DNA of 44,823 nucleotides from a virus. Shown here in pieces: positions 1 to 8,340 of the stretch (its first letter is position 1; each line of letters starts with the position of its first letter). The DNA is taken from IMG/VR virus record IMGVR_UViG_3300017917_002205, positions 1 to 44,823 of that record. The stretch is one strand, 5' to 3'. A program made the position numbers and the translations under genes. The notes under the pieces are model-generated. The model ran no database searches. It was not told the origin of the DNA and worked only from the letters and a program-made list of their open reading frames with translations.

Positions 1-1077
1 AGAAGCGATCAACATATCTAAGATCTCAAGATCAATCTCTAAAGAGATGTACTCAGACATTACAGCTGTTAATTCAGCTTCAGCATCCAATGAATGGTAT
101 GCATTTAAGTCTTGAGCGAATTCAGGAGTCCATTGTGCTTTCAATTTCTTGGTTTTAGCAACAATAGCTTCAGATCTCATTTGAACGTTGATTTGAGGAA
201 TAACGATAGTTGAAGCAGACTCAGCGTTTGGAGTTGAATAAGAAGCACCAGCTTCGAAATCACCACGAGCATTATCTTTAGTTACTTTATTGTATTCAAC
301 TAACCAAGTAGATGCTACTGAAGGAGCAGATCCAGTGAAGTAGAAGTTAACTACAGCACCGCTATAAGTTGTGAATTCTTGTAATAAAGTTGACAATGCG
401 AAAGTAGAACCTGAAGTTGCTATAAAGCCTCTTACACCTAAAACATCAATATCAGAGCTGATAGATGCGGTAGGGATAGATACTTTTTGGATTCTTCCTC
501 CAGCAGCAGAAGCAGAATAGTCACTGTTGAAGTTTACATCAGCCCAAGAAGCAGAAGCTACAGTGTAACTAGCAGCAGATGAACTTACTGAAGAAGAGAA
601 TTGGTTAGTAGAGTAAGTGAAACGACCAGCTCCGTATAAAGCACCTGTTGAAGTGTTACCGAAGTTAGCAGAAGAATCACCATACATTGAACTGTTTGCA
701 GCGAAAGGATTCTTATCAGTACCGTATTGGAAATCTAAGAAGAATACTAGACCTGAAGGTAAGTTCATTGGTTGAACTGAAACGAATTCTTTAGCAGCGA
801 TTTGACCGAATACTTTACGTACTAAAGGTAAAGCGATACCAGCCCATTGCTCACCAGTACCGGTTGTGAAGCTAGCACCAGTTCCAGTTTGTGATTGCTC
901 AATAACCAACTGTTTAGCTTGGTTCTCAAGAATCATTGACATATTATTCTTTTCAGTTTCGTTACTGATGTTATTTAAAAGACCAGTAGCTCCCCATTTT
1001 TTTGCCAATCTAGCAGCGTCAGATTGCAAAGACTGCCATGGGTTAGCAGATTCTAATAATGTTTGTACGTTTGACAT
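1..1077 (-). CDS. 23: Major capsid protein gp23, 3' end cut off by the window
   Basis: This is the HK97-fold major capsid protein of T4-like phages, which forms the hexamers of the head shell. I translated it by hand from the ATG at 1075-1077. The frame stays open for 359 codons to base 1, so the C-terminus lies outside the window. The N-terminus reads MSNVQTLLESANPW. Further on, a stretch with RKVFGQIAAKEFVSVQPM followed by NLPSGLVFFLDF is the typical gp23 signature, and the last visible residues (ISLEIDLEILDMLIAS) also match the family. It follows the scaffold gene after 29 bases of A-rich leader without the TATTTATAA motif, in the T4 order 20-21-22-23. In T4 the N-terminal part of gp23 is removed by gp21 during maturation, and the same is expected here. 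Confidence 0.95.
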   Translation of the reverse strand, partial: MSNVQTLLESANPWQSLQSDAARLAKKWGATGLLNNISNETEKNNMSMILENQAKQLVIEQSQTGTGASFTTGTGEQWAGIALPLVRKVFGQIAAKEFVSVQPMNLPSGLVFFLDFQYGTDKNPFAANSSMYGDSSANFGNTSTGALYGAGRFTYSTNQFSSSVSSSAASYTVASASWADVNFNSDYSASAAGGRIQKVSIPTASISSDIDVLGVRGFIATSGSTFALSTLLQEFTTYSGAVVNFYFTGSAPSVASTWLVEYNKVTKDNARGDFEAGASYSTPNAESASTIVIPQINVQMRSEAIVAKTKKLKAQWTPEFAQDLNAYHSLDAEAELTAVMSEYISLEIDLEILDMLIAS

Positions 1078-1106
1078 TTTTATTTAATGTAGTGTTTTTG
1101 TTTTGT

Positions 1107-2318
1107 TTAGATTAAGCCTGCAAGTTTTTGGAACCTTTCAACCATTGCATTAGTTTCCATCACAGGCTGTTTTGATGTACCACCAATTGTTTTAGATGCA
1201 AATGATTTGTTTTCTCTCACCAACTCTCTCTTGTCTGATTTGTTTAAACCAGCAGATAAAGTTTCGTAAACTAACTTAGTTTCTTTTACAGTCTCCGCAT
1301 TGTCAAATGCAGAAAGTACTTGTACTTTTTGTGCTTCTGTCAAATTCTTAGCTTTGAAGATTTTGTTAGTGTAAAGTAATTTAGAATTAAGAAGGTTAAC
1401 TTCGTTTAAGTCTGCTTTTAAAGTTTCGATTGTAAGTAAAGCTTCTTCAAGTTCACTTGAACCTTCTTCTTTAGCTTTCTCAGCAGCTTTCTTAAGCATT
1501 GCTTTCTTTTCATCAGCAGATGCTTTCATAAACCCAGCAGCACCAGCAACACCCAAAGCAGAAATTACCATAGCAACATACTTAAGCATTTCAGCACCTT
1601 GCATTCCGAAAGAAGTTACATCTTCGTTTAATTCACTTTCTTCAGTTACTTCTTTGCCTTTGGTTGCACCTTTAGCTTTAGAAATCATAGCTTTTACAGC
1701 TCCTACTAAGGCAGAACCTGCTAAACCAGCACCAGCACCAAGGCCGCTAATAATAGCCTGTGCAGTATGCATGTTGTCAGTTAAACCTGTTTGAACAAGT
1801 TGTTGAGCTAAGTCGTTGATAACGTTTTCGTCTAAGTTTTCTTTGTTTTCCATCATTGGTTCTTCTTCTGGAGCTTCTTCTGTGTCCATGTCCATATCCA
1901 TTTCTGGAGTTTCTTCTGATCCTGGTCCAGCTTCTAGCTCACCAGCTTCAATCATTTCGTCAACTACACTTGCAATAAATGCTTCCAAGTCTTCAGCAGT
2001 CATGTTCTCAAGATCGATTTCTTCTTCCTCTTCTGTCTCCTCTTCTTCTCCAGGCATTTCCTCAGTTTCTTCTTCTGATTCATCCTCAAGTTCTTTAAGA
2101 AGTTCTTCAAGGTTGATTTCTTCCATAGAATCGGTATCTTCGTGTTTTACTTCCTCCATAGTGTCGTCTTCTTCCATTTCTGTTAATTTCTTTTCAAGCA
2201 TAGATTTCAAATGTGGAGTGAATGCTTCCTCTAATGCAGCTTTAGCATTAGTGATAGCCACTTCCTTTACCGCTTTTGCATCTGCAATCGCTTCTTTGAA
2301 CAATTCTCTGTTTGTCAT
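1107..2318 (-). CDS. 22: Prohead scaffold (core) protein, gp22-like
   Basis: This is a 403-residue main scaffold candidate, directly upstream of gp23. It is longer than T4 gp22 (269 residues). The first 160 residues are extremely acidic (long Glu/Asp runs around 45-160). The C-terminal third (about 295-360, with EVNLLNSKLLYTNKIFKAKN) is the gp22-like helical core found in marine T4-like phages. It ends in MVERFQKLAGLI, close to the N-terminal tag of the protein at 41596-42243. Two hydrophobic glycine/alanine-rich helices (about 190-210 and 245-263) are unusual for a scaffold. Leu-x-Glu sites at E164 and E232 bracket the first, suggesting peptides released by gp21, as T4 gp22 is degraded to internal peptides. 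The leader has a weak AGGA before ATG. Assignment rests on position plus the C-terminal region. Confidence 0.85.
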   Translation of the reverse strand: MTNRELFKEAIADAKAVKEVAITNAKAALEEAFTPHLKSMLEKKLTEMEEDDTMEEVKHEDTDSMEEINLEELLKELEDESEEETEEMPGEEEETEEEEEIDLENMTAEDLEAFIASVVDEMIEAGELEAGPGSEETPEMDMDMDTEEAPEEEPMMENKENLDENVINDLAQQLVQTGLTDNMHTAQAIISGLGAGAGLAGSALVGAVKAMISKAKGATKGKEVTEESELNEDVTSFGMQGAEMLKYVAMVISALGVAGAAGFMKASADEKKAMLKKAAEKAKEEGSSELEEALLTIETLKADLNEVNLLNSKLLYTNKIFKAKNLTEAQKVQVLSAFDNAETVKETKLVYETLSAGLNKSDKRELVRENKSFASKTIGGTSKQPVMETNAMVERFQKLAGLI

Positions 2319-2424
2319 TTTTTCCTAATAATAATTTTTTTTTGGAAGTACGCTTAATAAAAATAGCGTAATAAGTGTTTTGTAAAATTTTCAGGTGCCG
2401 TATTCAGATCCAGCACATATACTC

Positions 2425-2433
2425 ATAAATAGG
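2425..2433 (-). promoter_or_regulatory. Variant of the TATTTATAA start motif
   Basis: The coding strand reads CTATTTATGAG here, one base off the repeated motif. It lies after the HNH terminator and about 105 bases before the scaffold start, so it could be the promoter of genes 22 and 23. The ATG that follows it opens only a four-codon frame, so it does not start a gene. Confidence 0.35.
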
Positions 2434-2440
2434 TATAGTT

Positions 2441-2478
2441 TTATCAAAAAAGAAACCCTCCGGTTTTAATGGAGGGTT
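2441..2478 (-). terminator. Rho-independent terminator after the HNH gene
   Basis: On the minus strand AACCCTCC (2478-2471) pairs with GGAGGGTT (2461-2454) around a 9-base loop and is followed by TCTTTTTTG. The 8-bp stem with a T run lies between the HNH endonuclease gene and the scaffold gene. Confidence 0.8.
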
Positions 2479-2506
2479 AATTTAAAAAATTTATTTTTTT
2501 TCAGGT

Positions 2507-3232
2507 CTAAAATATTTTATTTAATTTATTTCTATTCCCTACATGTCCCATATGTCCGTACTTTTCAGCTATTTTTGTTGTTATGAACAACGGCTGTAGG
2601 TTTTTAAAATTAAAACATTCTTTCTGCTCTTCTAGATTTTCTAAGTTAAAAAAAGCACACGGTCTTATATGATCGATTTCCCACACTATTCCGTGATTAC
2701 CCCAAGTCATACCTGCTAGAAACTGCTTCTCTAGATAACCAACCGCTTCTTCTATAGTACATCCAAGTAACCCAATCGCCGAGTGTTTCTTGCTCACTTT
2801 ACCGCCTGTTGCGTGTCTTTTTATTGCGTCAAGTAACCTCATTCTTAATAGATACTTTACTTTATATTCTGGATCGTTATTCTTTCGTGTTCTTGTGTAA
2901 TTATTCTCCCACTCTTTTCCGCTCCCCTGTCTCCATGCATTGTGCCGCTTTGCTGTGCATTCCTTGCATCTACTAGCTAACCCATACTTTCCTGCTTTTA
3001 ATTTACTATACTGTTCATGAGGTTTCACTTCCTTACAGTCTGTGCAAGTTTTTAAACCAGGTTCATCCGGGGTTTTCCACCTTGTCGGAGATTTCTTACT
3101 GTAGTAATGTTTATCGTGATTTGCTTTACAGCAAACCTTACATTCCCTCTGTAAACCGTCTTTACGTAGCTTATTCTTACTAAACTCTAATAGTGTCTTC
3201 AGTTTCTTACAAGTTGGACATAGTTTCTCCAT
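2507..3232 (-). CDS. HNH homing endonuclease, free-standing, between genes 21 and 22
   Basis: This 241-residue protein has two N-terminal CxxC...CxxC zinc knuckles (CPTCKK...CKVC at about 5-34 and CTDCKE...CKEC at about 62-88). The C-terminal HNH nuclease core has WEIDHIRP, then an Asn-rich FNFKNLQPL with the late His/Asn ligands. This is the usual layout of phage HNH homing endonucleases, which cut an uninfected allele and spread by recombination. It sits between two genes that are neighbours in T4-like genomes. It has its own TATTTATAA box 3 nt before ATG and a strong terminator behind it, so it looks like a self-contained insert. The zinc knuckles probably help bind DNA. The target site cannot be read from this window. 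Confidence 0.88.
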   Translation of the reverse strand: MEKLCPTCKKLKTLLEFSKNKLRKDGLQRECKVCCKANHDKHYYSKKSPTRWKTPDEPGLKTCTDCKEVKPHEQYSKLKAGKYGLASRCKECTAKRHNAWRQGSGKEWENNYTRTRKNNDPEYKVKYLLRMRLLDAIKRHATGGKVSKKHSAIGLLGCTIEEAVGYLEKQFLAGMTWGNHGIVWEIDHIRPCAFFNLENLEEQKECFNFKNLQPLFITTKIAEKYGHMGHVGNRNKLNKIF

Positions 3233-3235
3233 CTC

Positions 3236-3244
3236 TTATAAATA
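3236..3244 (-). promoter_or_regulatory. TATTTATAA start motif before the HNH gene
   Basis: This is an exact TATTTATAA on the coding strand, followed by GAG and the ATG of the HNH gene. The 3-nt spacing is the commonest one in the window. Confidence 0.5.
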
Positions 3245-3274
3245 GGTGAGATTTTGAGAAACTATGTTGGGGTC

Positions 3275-3892
3275 TTAGAAAAGGGGACAATTACCATGTG
3301 CGCAGAGAATCTCCCGCACAATTTCATTTACCTTATCGTAATTTTTTACCGAAGGGTTCACACTTTCGTTCATGGTATGTTTACCTACCGGTGTCATCCA
3401 GGATCCTGGGTTAGAAGGAGTAGATACAAAATCAAAACATAATAATTCAAAATCATTCTGTACTTCTAAAGTCTCTCCCATTTGTTTTACTGAGCCCATC
3501 CCTCTTGATGATACACCAACAGTAATTCCTGAGTTAATCAATGCGTTTAGAATATTCCCAGAAGGGGTTGGAAGGATTTCAATTTTACCCATAATATGAT
3601 CACCATCCCACCAAATATCTTTGATGTTGTGACATACATTCTTTAAGTTAATAACAGTAGATTCTGGATGATCTAACTCACCAACTGCTCTATTTTGTTT
3701 AACTGAATCCATATACTTATTAATTTCCCTATCCCAGATTTTTCTGCTATAGTATCTACCGTTGCCGTTTTTTACTTCAGCAGTAGCTAAGATACCTTCT
3801 ACTAAAGGTAATCCGTTTGCACCTTTTCCTTCAGATAAACTTAAAGGCTTTGGTGTGAATGAGATGGTCTCAATAAGTAAATTTTTAGTCAT
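3275..3892 (-). CDS. 21: Prohead core protein protease gp21
   Basis: This is the serine protease that sits in the T4-type prohead core, cleaves scaffold, capsid and internal proteins after Leu/Ile-x-Glu, and then degrades itself. It is 205 residues from the chosen ATG; T4 gp21 has 212. The signature NGRYYSRKIWDREI (44-57) leads to the catalytic His in GELDHPE (H75) and the catalytic Ser in GVSSRGMG (S128/S129). A longer frame starts at 3940 but would overlap the upstream gene by 46 nt. The internal ATG at 3890-3892 sits just after the upstream stop and is preferred. This protease is the likely processing enzyme for the mosaic proteins at 3895-5552 and 11298-22390. Confidence 0.93.
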   Translation of the reverse strand: MTKNLLIETISFTPKPLSLSEGKGANGLPLVEGILATAEVKNGNGRYYSRKIWDREINKYMDSVKQNRAVGELDHPESTVINLKNVCHNIKDIWWDGDHIMGKIEILPTPSGNILNALINSGITVGVSSRGMGSVKQMGETLEVQNDFELLCFDFVSTPSNPGSWMTPVGKHTMNESVNPSVKNYDKVNEIVREILCAHGNCPLF

Positions 3893-3894
3893 TA

Positions 3895-5310
3895 TTAATA
3901 TCCTTTTTTCTTTAACACAGTCTTCATTGCTTCTTGCCACATAGAAGTTTTCTCCTTGGCTTCATCAATGATTTCTTCTCCGCCTGCTGCTTTTGGTCTT
4001 GTAGCATCACCAGAAACTCTTTTTGCTGCTTGAGCTTTTTTAGCTTCATACATCTTTTTTCTCTTCTCTAATAATGCAATATCTTTTTTAATTTCTTTAA
4101 TTGCATTTTTATCAACCATTTCCTTAACGTCGTCACTTTCGGTCATAGTTATTTTATTTTTTAATTCTTCGATTTTCTCTTGAATTTTTGTAGCTTTATA
4201 TTCGTATGCAGCAACTTCGCCTAATTTTTCAATTTCCTTTAAGTGTTTTTCAATTGCTCTTTTCTTAGCTTCTGAAAGTGTTTCTCTATTCTTATCTTTT
4301 GAAACAGTTTTTCCTTCTCTTGTAGGACCGTATTCTTTTTCCCATTCTGATTGTTTCATATAACCAAATCTCTCAGAATCATCGTCCATATTATAAGTGA
4401 AAGCTGTTCCTTTAGCACTACGAGCTGTCATGTTATCTTGGTAGAGTGTTTTCTCTTCAGGTTTTCCGTAAGGGTATGTGTAAACTACATAAGCTAATTT
4501 GTCGTAAGGAGGAAATTCTGCTTCTCCTAAACCTAAGTCTTGTCCTAAAGTTAACGCTCTGTTACGAAGTCTATCAGCTTCACTATAATCTTTACCGGTG
4601 TAAGCTCTGTGACCTAAGTCGTAGATAGCATCAGCCTTTCTTCTAAGTGCTTCAGCGTCTGTATTTGTGTTTTCCATTTCCGTAAGGTGTTTTTTAACTA
4701 CTCTTTTTTTACTTGTGGTGTTATTTTTTGATTCATTCAATTTAACAGGTTCCATTCCTGAAGATTTGTATTTGCCTGTTATTTCTTTAGTTGTACCTAA
4801 ACCAGGAGCATCCTCAGTATATCCGATGCCTTTAATGCCAAATGCTCCATCTTTAATATAGTACATTGGGTCTTTTTCAAGGTTCTTAAATACGATCTTC
4901 TTAAGTTCCTCTTCTGTCTTCTCTGCATTTTTAGGATCTTTCATCTCAGCATAATATCCTTTTAGAATTTCAGCTGTTGAAATATTGTTGTTATTATTCT
5001 TATCTTCGTAATCATACCCGGCAACTTCTTTTTCTTTTACAGACTTATCTGTATCTTTCAAAGTAGCTTTGATTGCTTCTGTATTTTCGTTAAAAATTTG
5101 AAACCAGTTTGGCTCTCCTTTTCTAGAAACTAATACTCCGGTTATATTTTCAGAGATAATTCCTCTTTCTGTTAAATTATGTATTGCTTGATCAAATGTA
5201 AGTGCGCCTGTCACTACATTAGGGAATAAGGTTCTAGCTTCTTTTATAAAAAGTTCTTTATTACCTTTACCTTCCTTGATCAGAGTGTATTTATCTTGTA
5301 GGCTTTTCAT
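3895..5310 (-). CDS. Mosaic prohead-core protein with internal L/I-x-E sites
   Basis: This 471-residue hydrophilic, Lys/Glu-rich protein lies immediately upstream of the protease, where T4 carries gp67 and gp68. I do not recognise the whole. It starts with a short tag ending in IKE (E13). Further Leu/Ile/Met-x-Glu sites lie at E193, E211, E347, E391 and E450, several followed by a small residue or Lys, as at gp21 cleavage sites. They divide the chain into a 14-193 module, a Tyr/Asp-rich 212-347 module and a Lys-rich coiled-coil region (348-430). I infer a core polyprotein cut in the prohead. It begins 3 nt after an exact TATTTATAA motif and ends 2 nt before gene 21. Confidence 0.7.
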   Translation of the reverse strand: MKSLQDKYTLIKEGKGNKELFIKEARTLFPNVVTGALTFDQAIHNLTERGIISENITGVLVSRKGEPNWFQIFNENTEAIKATLKDTDKSVKEKEVAGYDYEDKNNNNNISTAEILKGYYAEMKDPKNAEKTEEELKKIVFKNLEKDPMYYIKDGAFGIKGIGYTEDAPGLGTTKEITGKYKSSGMEPVKLNESKNNTTSKKRVVKKHLTEMENTNTDAEALRRKADAIYDLGHRAYTGKDYSEADRLRNRALTLGQDLGLGEAEFPPYDKLAYVVYTYPYGKPEEKTLYQDNMTARSAKGTAFTYNMDDDSERFGYMKQSEWEKEYGPTREGKTVSKDKNRETLSEAKKRAIEKHLKEIEKLGEVAAYEYKATKIQEKIEELKNKITMTESDDVKEMVDKNAIKEIKKDIALLEKRKKMYEAKKAQAAKRVSGDATRPKAAGGEEIIDEAKEKTSMWQEAMKTVLKKKGY

Positions 5311-5313
5311 ATG

Positions 5314-5322
5314 TTATAAATA
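5314..5322 (-). promoter_or_regulatory. TATTTATAA start motif before the 471-residue core protein
   Basis: This is an exact motif on the coding strand, then CAT and the ATG. It lies in a 20-base gap between two head genes. Confidence 0.5.
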
Positions 5323-5330
5323 GGGGTTGT

Positions 5331-5552
5331 TTATTTCCAAAGATCCTTGTATTCCATACCCTTGGCTGCTTTTCTAGTCTTGGCTTTATTTACAAGCTTC
5401 CATCCCATCTTTAAATAATAATTACGGGAAGTACCTTGGGCATTTTTATTAGGGTTAAAAGCATAAGGAGTATTATAAGCACCTGCTGCTCCGGAGGTTG
5501 ATTCTTCTTCTAGCAATTCTTTAAGTTGGTGCTTAAATTCATCCCTAGTCAT
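5331..5552 (-). CDS. Small prohead-core protein, gp67-like in position
   Basis: This is a 73-residue protein between the portal block and the protease. The N-terminal helix MTRDEFKHQLKELLEEES resembles a T4 capsid-targeting sequence and ends in Leu-Leu-Glu-Glu. It is followed by a Gly/Ala-rich, then basic, stretch (GAAGAYNTPYAF...KTRKAAKG). I have seen the GAAGAYxTPxAF type of segment in mosaic head proteins of other T4-like phages. Length and place match T4 gp67 (80 residues), but T4 gp67 is acidic and this one is not, so homology is unproven. The inferred role is an internal peptide released by gp21. Confidence 0.7.
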   Translation of the reverse strand: MTRDEFKHQLKELLEEESTSGAAGAYNTPYAFNPNKNAQGTSRNYYLKMGWKLVNKAKTRKAAKGMEYKDLWK

Positions 5553-5554
5553 AA

Positions 5555-6388
5555 TTACAACTGGTTTATTAATTCGTAATACTGTAGTAAATCTATGATT
5601 GAATCATTGGTAACTTTACCAGTCTTAGAGATTGGCTGGATGTATTTAAGTACTTCTACAAGTTTGATTTGCATTACCTTTTCTGAGCTTTGCTTAATTT
5701 TCTTCTTAAGGGTTTCTCTTACTTCATTAATTCTGGTGTTGTAGTAGTCTTTTAACTTATCTGTATTATCAATAGAGTTAATAACTTCTCTTAGAACTTC
5801 CTTCTGTTGAGTGTTTAAATGATCATACTTATCATTAAATTTCTCTAAAAGAAGTCTGTAGGTTAGCACTCTTAAGTCTTTACTGTACCCTTTATACTCT
5901 TCAAGTAACTCATCCACCGGTGTTATAACTGCAGCTTTTGTCAAATGCTCTAAAAGTGTAACTTTGTTATTGATAGTGGTTTGCGGTGTTACTTTATCTG
6001 AGGTTTGATTTTCAATTAGGTTGTTTAATGCTGCAAATATTTTATAGTTATTAACTTTAACTTTAAAAAATTTCTCAACATTGTAATTATCTTTAATCTC
6101 TTTTACAAGATTATATTTCTGTTTTCTAATCTCAGATCTTTTTAATTTAGTTGATGTTTCAACTAAGGTGTTGATGATCATCTCAGCTTTAGCCTCAGTC
6201 AGGTTTTTATGAGCTGTTAATTGCTCGTACAATTTATACTCTTTCCCTAATTCTGTATTAACAAAATACTTTTTAAGAATATTGATAGCGGCAGAATTTT
6301 TACCTTCCAAAGTATCGGAGGTTATCTGCCTTACCAGAAGTTCAAAAAGAAGTCCTGTATTTCTAAATTTCGAGTGCTTGATTTGCAT
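5555..6388 (-). CDS. Conserved T4-like head-region protein downstream of the portal gene
   Basis: This 277-residue, mostly helical and Lys-rich protein starts MQIKHSKFRNTGLLFELLVRQI. This kind of N-terminus, followed by an ELGKEYKLYE segment, recurs in a family encoded beside the portal gene in marine T4-like phages. Its function is unknown to me. Place suggests a role in the prohead core or initiator. One Leu-Thr-Glu site occurs in NLTEAKAEM. A TTG codon lies directly upstream (6389-6391), but the ATG at 6388 is chosen. A variant start motif (TATTTATTA) lies about 20 nt before it. The gene ends 2 nt before the 73-residue core gene. Confidence 0.75.
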   Translation of the reverse strand: MQIKHSKFRNTGLLFELLVRQITSDTLEGKNSAAINILKKYFVNTELGKEYKLYEQLTAHKNLTEAKAEMIINTLVETSTKLKRSEIRKQKYNLVKEIKDNYNVEKFFKVKVNNYKIFAALNNLIENQTSDKVTPQTTINNKVTLLEHLTKAAVITPVDELLEEYKGYSKDLRVLTYRLLLEKFNDKYDHLNTQQKEVLREVINSIDNTDKLKDYYNTRINEVRETLKKKIKQSSEKVMQIKLVEVLKYIQPISKTGKVTNDSIIDLLQYYELINQL

Positions 6389-6422
6389 CAATATATGTTT
6401 TTTAATAAATATGTGTAAATTA

Positions 6423-8312
6423 TTATTCCCTAATTTGACTCTCGTCTAATAGACCATTAGCTTTTCTTTCTCCTTCAAAAATCATCTTTTTCTTAGATGG
6501 AATTTCTTCTAATATTCTTGTGATTTTAGAAAATTCTCTCTTAGTTGCTTCCATTGCATACGGTGAAGTTTTATCTCTACCATACCCTTCTTGGTCGTCA
6601 ACTTTGTTTGCTTTTCTACCAAGTCTATCCATTCCTAAAGGATCTTCTGTACCATTGATAAAAGATGCTTTTTCTCTAGGACGGCCCATTTCTGGTTCGT
6701 CTTCATTGTAACCATCCGGTACTGAGCCTGGTCTTGTGTAGACTCTTCCTTTACCGTATGCTGTTGCAATGTCGTGAGGAGTTCCGTAAGTTTCTCCAGA
6801 TTCTAAAGGATCATTTCCTTCGTTTTCTATTTGAGATAATCTGAATTTACGCTTAGCATCTTCTCTAACCAGGTCTCTCATTTCTTCATACTCATCCTGG
6901 CTTAAGTGGAAGATATTATCATAAATCCAATCAGAAGAAATTAACTGAGATTCCATCATTTGAGTTGCAAGATCCATTTTTTCTTTTAATAACGCTACTC
7001 TTTCCTGATCATAAATGATTGAAGGAGTGGTTAATGATAATTCAAAATTGGTTAATGCTTCGTCTCTATATCCTTGAATGTATAAATGCACGAATGCAAT
7101 CTTATATAACTCAGAAACTATGATTCTCTGTATTTTTTCTATTGTTCTACCAAAGCGAATATCTTCTGCAGCCAAAGTAGCCTTTCCTTGTAATTTTTCA
7201 TCATAACCAAGGAATGCTTTTGGTATTCTTAAGGCAGCAAATAATTTATCCCTAAGGTAATTTACGTCTGTAATACCGTCATACTGTAATCCTCCTAAAG
7301 TATCAATTTTAGTTGCAGTGTCATTACCACGTACCGGGATATAAAAATCCTCCATTAAGTTCTGCATGTTGTACTTTAAATTATATTCACCTGTCTGCTG
7401 GTCGATATAAGGAGTACGCTTCATTTTAGTAATAGCCTTCTGCATGAAGCCTTCAACTTCATTAGGAGGAATACCACCGACATTCATGTAGAAAATTCTC
7501 TTCTCAGGAGCTCTTACAATTCTATGAACTAACATTGCATCTTCCATCAAAGTATACTGCTTGAATAATTTTCTAGCAGGTTCAATGTAAGAACGTCCAT
7601 AAGGTAAGAAATTAACGTCTGTTAAAAGACGGAAGTGGGCTATTTCGTAATTGTCGAAATAAATAGATTTGGCATCGTGCTGATTAGGAGTTTTAAAGTA
7701 TCCATAAGTATCAGCGGCCAAGCCGTCTGGGTCATAACGGAATCTAACAGCAGTTGGATTTTCTGAATCATAATGTTCTTGTCTTTCTATATTGAATGCT
7801 GAGAATGGAATTACATTATAAACACCGTACTTTTCTGAAGCTTCTAATTTCAAGAAAAAGTCTCCGTATTTACACATGTTTCTAATCCACCAGCTTAAAT
7901 TAAATTCAACATTTAATACATCATAAAATAAATTATAAAGTATTTTCTGTACATTCTCATCATTTGATCTGATGTGAAGCACTTCTCCCATATCATTCTT
8001 AAGAGTAGATTCTTCTGATAGAATATCTAAGGCTGAAGCAATGATTGCATCAGTATCCATAGCATCATATTCAGAATATAACTGTGTTCTTAAAGTCTGA
8101 TAATTGAAAGATGATTGATATCCGTATAACGAAGTCGGGGAAGTTGTATAAATTCTGTTGTATCTTGCTACTAAAGAATTATTTTCTAATTCTCCAGACA
8201 TCTGAATTTGATTTGTATCGGCAACTTTAAGTTGATCACCCCCAACGTTCCTTATAATTACATCTGTTGAGAATAATCTACGTAGTCTCGAAAATACACT
8301 AGTGTCTGCCAT
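6423..8312 (-). CDS. 20: Portal vertex protein gp20
   Basis: This 629-residue protein is the dodecameric portal, through which DNA enters and leaves the head and on which the prohead is nucleated. The length is slightly above T4 gp20 (524). Family signatures include the N-terminal YRxxxTTSPTSLYGYQ-type region, DILSEEST, a LTDVNFLPYGRSYIEPARK segment, and VGGIPPNEVEGFMQ followed by a conserved Lys/Arg-rich strand, then LRIPKAFLGYDE. The C-terminal 120 residues are charged and Gly/Pro-rich, probably disordered. It directly follows the terminase gene; in T4 the sheath (18) and tube (19) genes separate them. A TATTTATAC motif lies 18 nt before ATG. Confidence 0.95.
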   Translation of the reverse strand: MADTSVFSRLRRLFSTDVIIRNVGGDQLKVADTNQIQMSGELENNSLVARYNRIYTTSPTSLYGYQSSFNYQTLRTQLYSEYDAMDTDAIIASALDILSEESTLKNDMGEVLHIRSNDENVQKILYNLFYDVLNVEFNLSWWIRNMCKYGDFFLKLEASEKYGVYNVIPFSAFNIERQEHYDSENPTAVRFRYDPDGLAADTYGYFKTPNQHDAKSIYFDNYEIAHFRLLTDVNFLPYGRSYIEPARKLFKQYTLMEDAMLVHRIVRAPEKRIFYMNVGGIPPNEVEGFMQKAITKMKRTPYIDQQTGEYNLKYNMQNLMEDFYIPVRGNDTATKIDTLGGLQYDGITDVNYLRDKLFAALRIPKAFLGYDEKLQGKATLAAEDIRFGRTIEKIQRIIVSELYKIAFVHLYIQGYRDEALTNFELSLTTPSIIYDQERVALLKEKMDLATQMMESQLISSDWIYDNIFHLSQDEYEEMRDLVREDAKRKFRLSQIENEGNDPLESGETYGTPHDIATAYGKGRVYTRPGSVPDGYNEDEPEMGRPREKASFINGTEDPLGMDRLGRKANKVDDQEGYGRDKTSPYAMEATKREFSKITRILEEIPSKKKMIFEGERKANGLLDESQIRE

Positions 8313-8330
8313 TGCTATTAATCAATATAA

Positions 8331-8339
8331 GTATAAATA
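8331..8339 (-). promoter_or_regulatory. TATTTATAC start motif before the portal gene
   Basis: The coding strand has TATTTATAC, a one-base variant, 18 nt before the portal ATG and directly after the terminase stop codon. Confidence 0.4.
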
Positions 8340-8340
8340 G

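Noticed and set aside
1816-2328. Plus-strand 170-residue Ser-rich frame
   Set aside because: It is the antisense shadow of the Glu/Asp-rich scaffold gene; Ser runs arise from Glu codons read backwards.
3275-3940. Longer start for gp21 at 3940
   Set aside because: It would overlap the upstream gene by 46 nt and add residues not expected in gp21; the ATG at 3892 follows the upstream stop directly.
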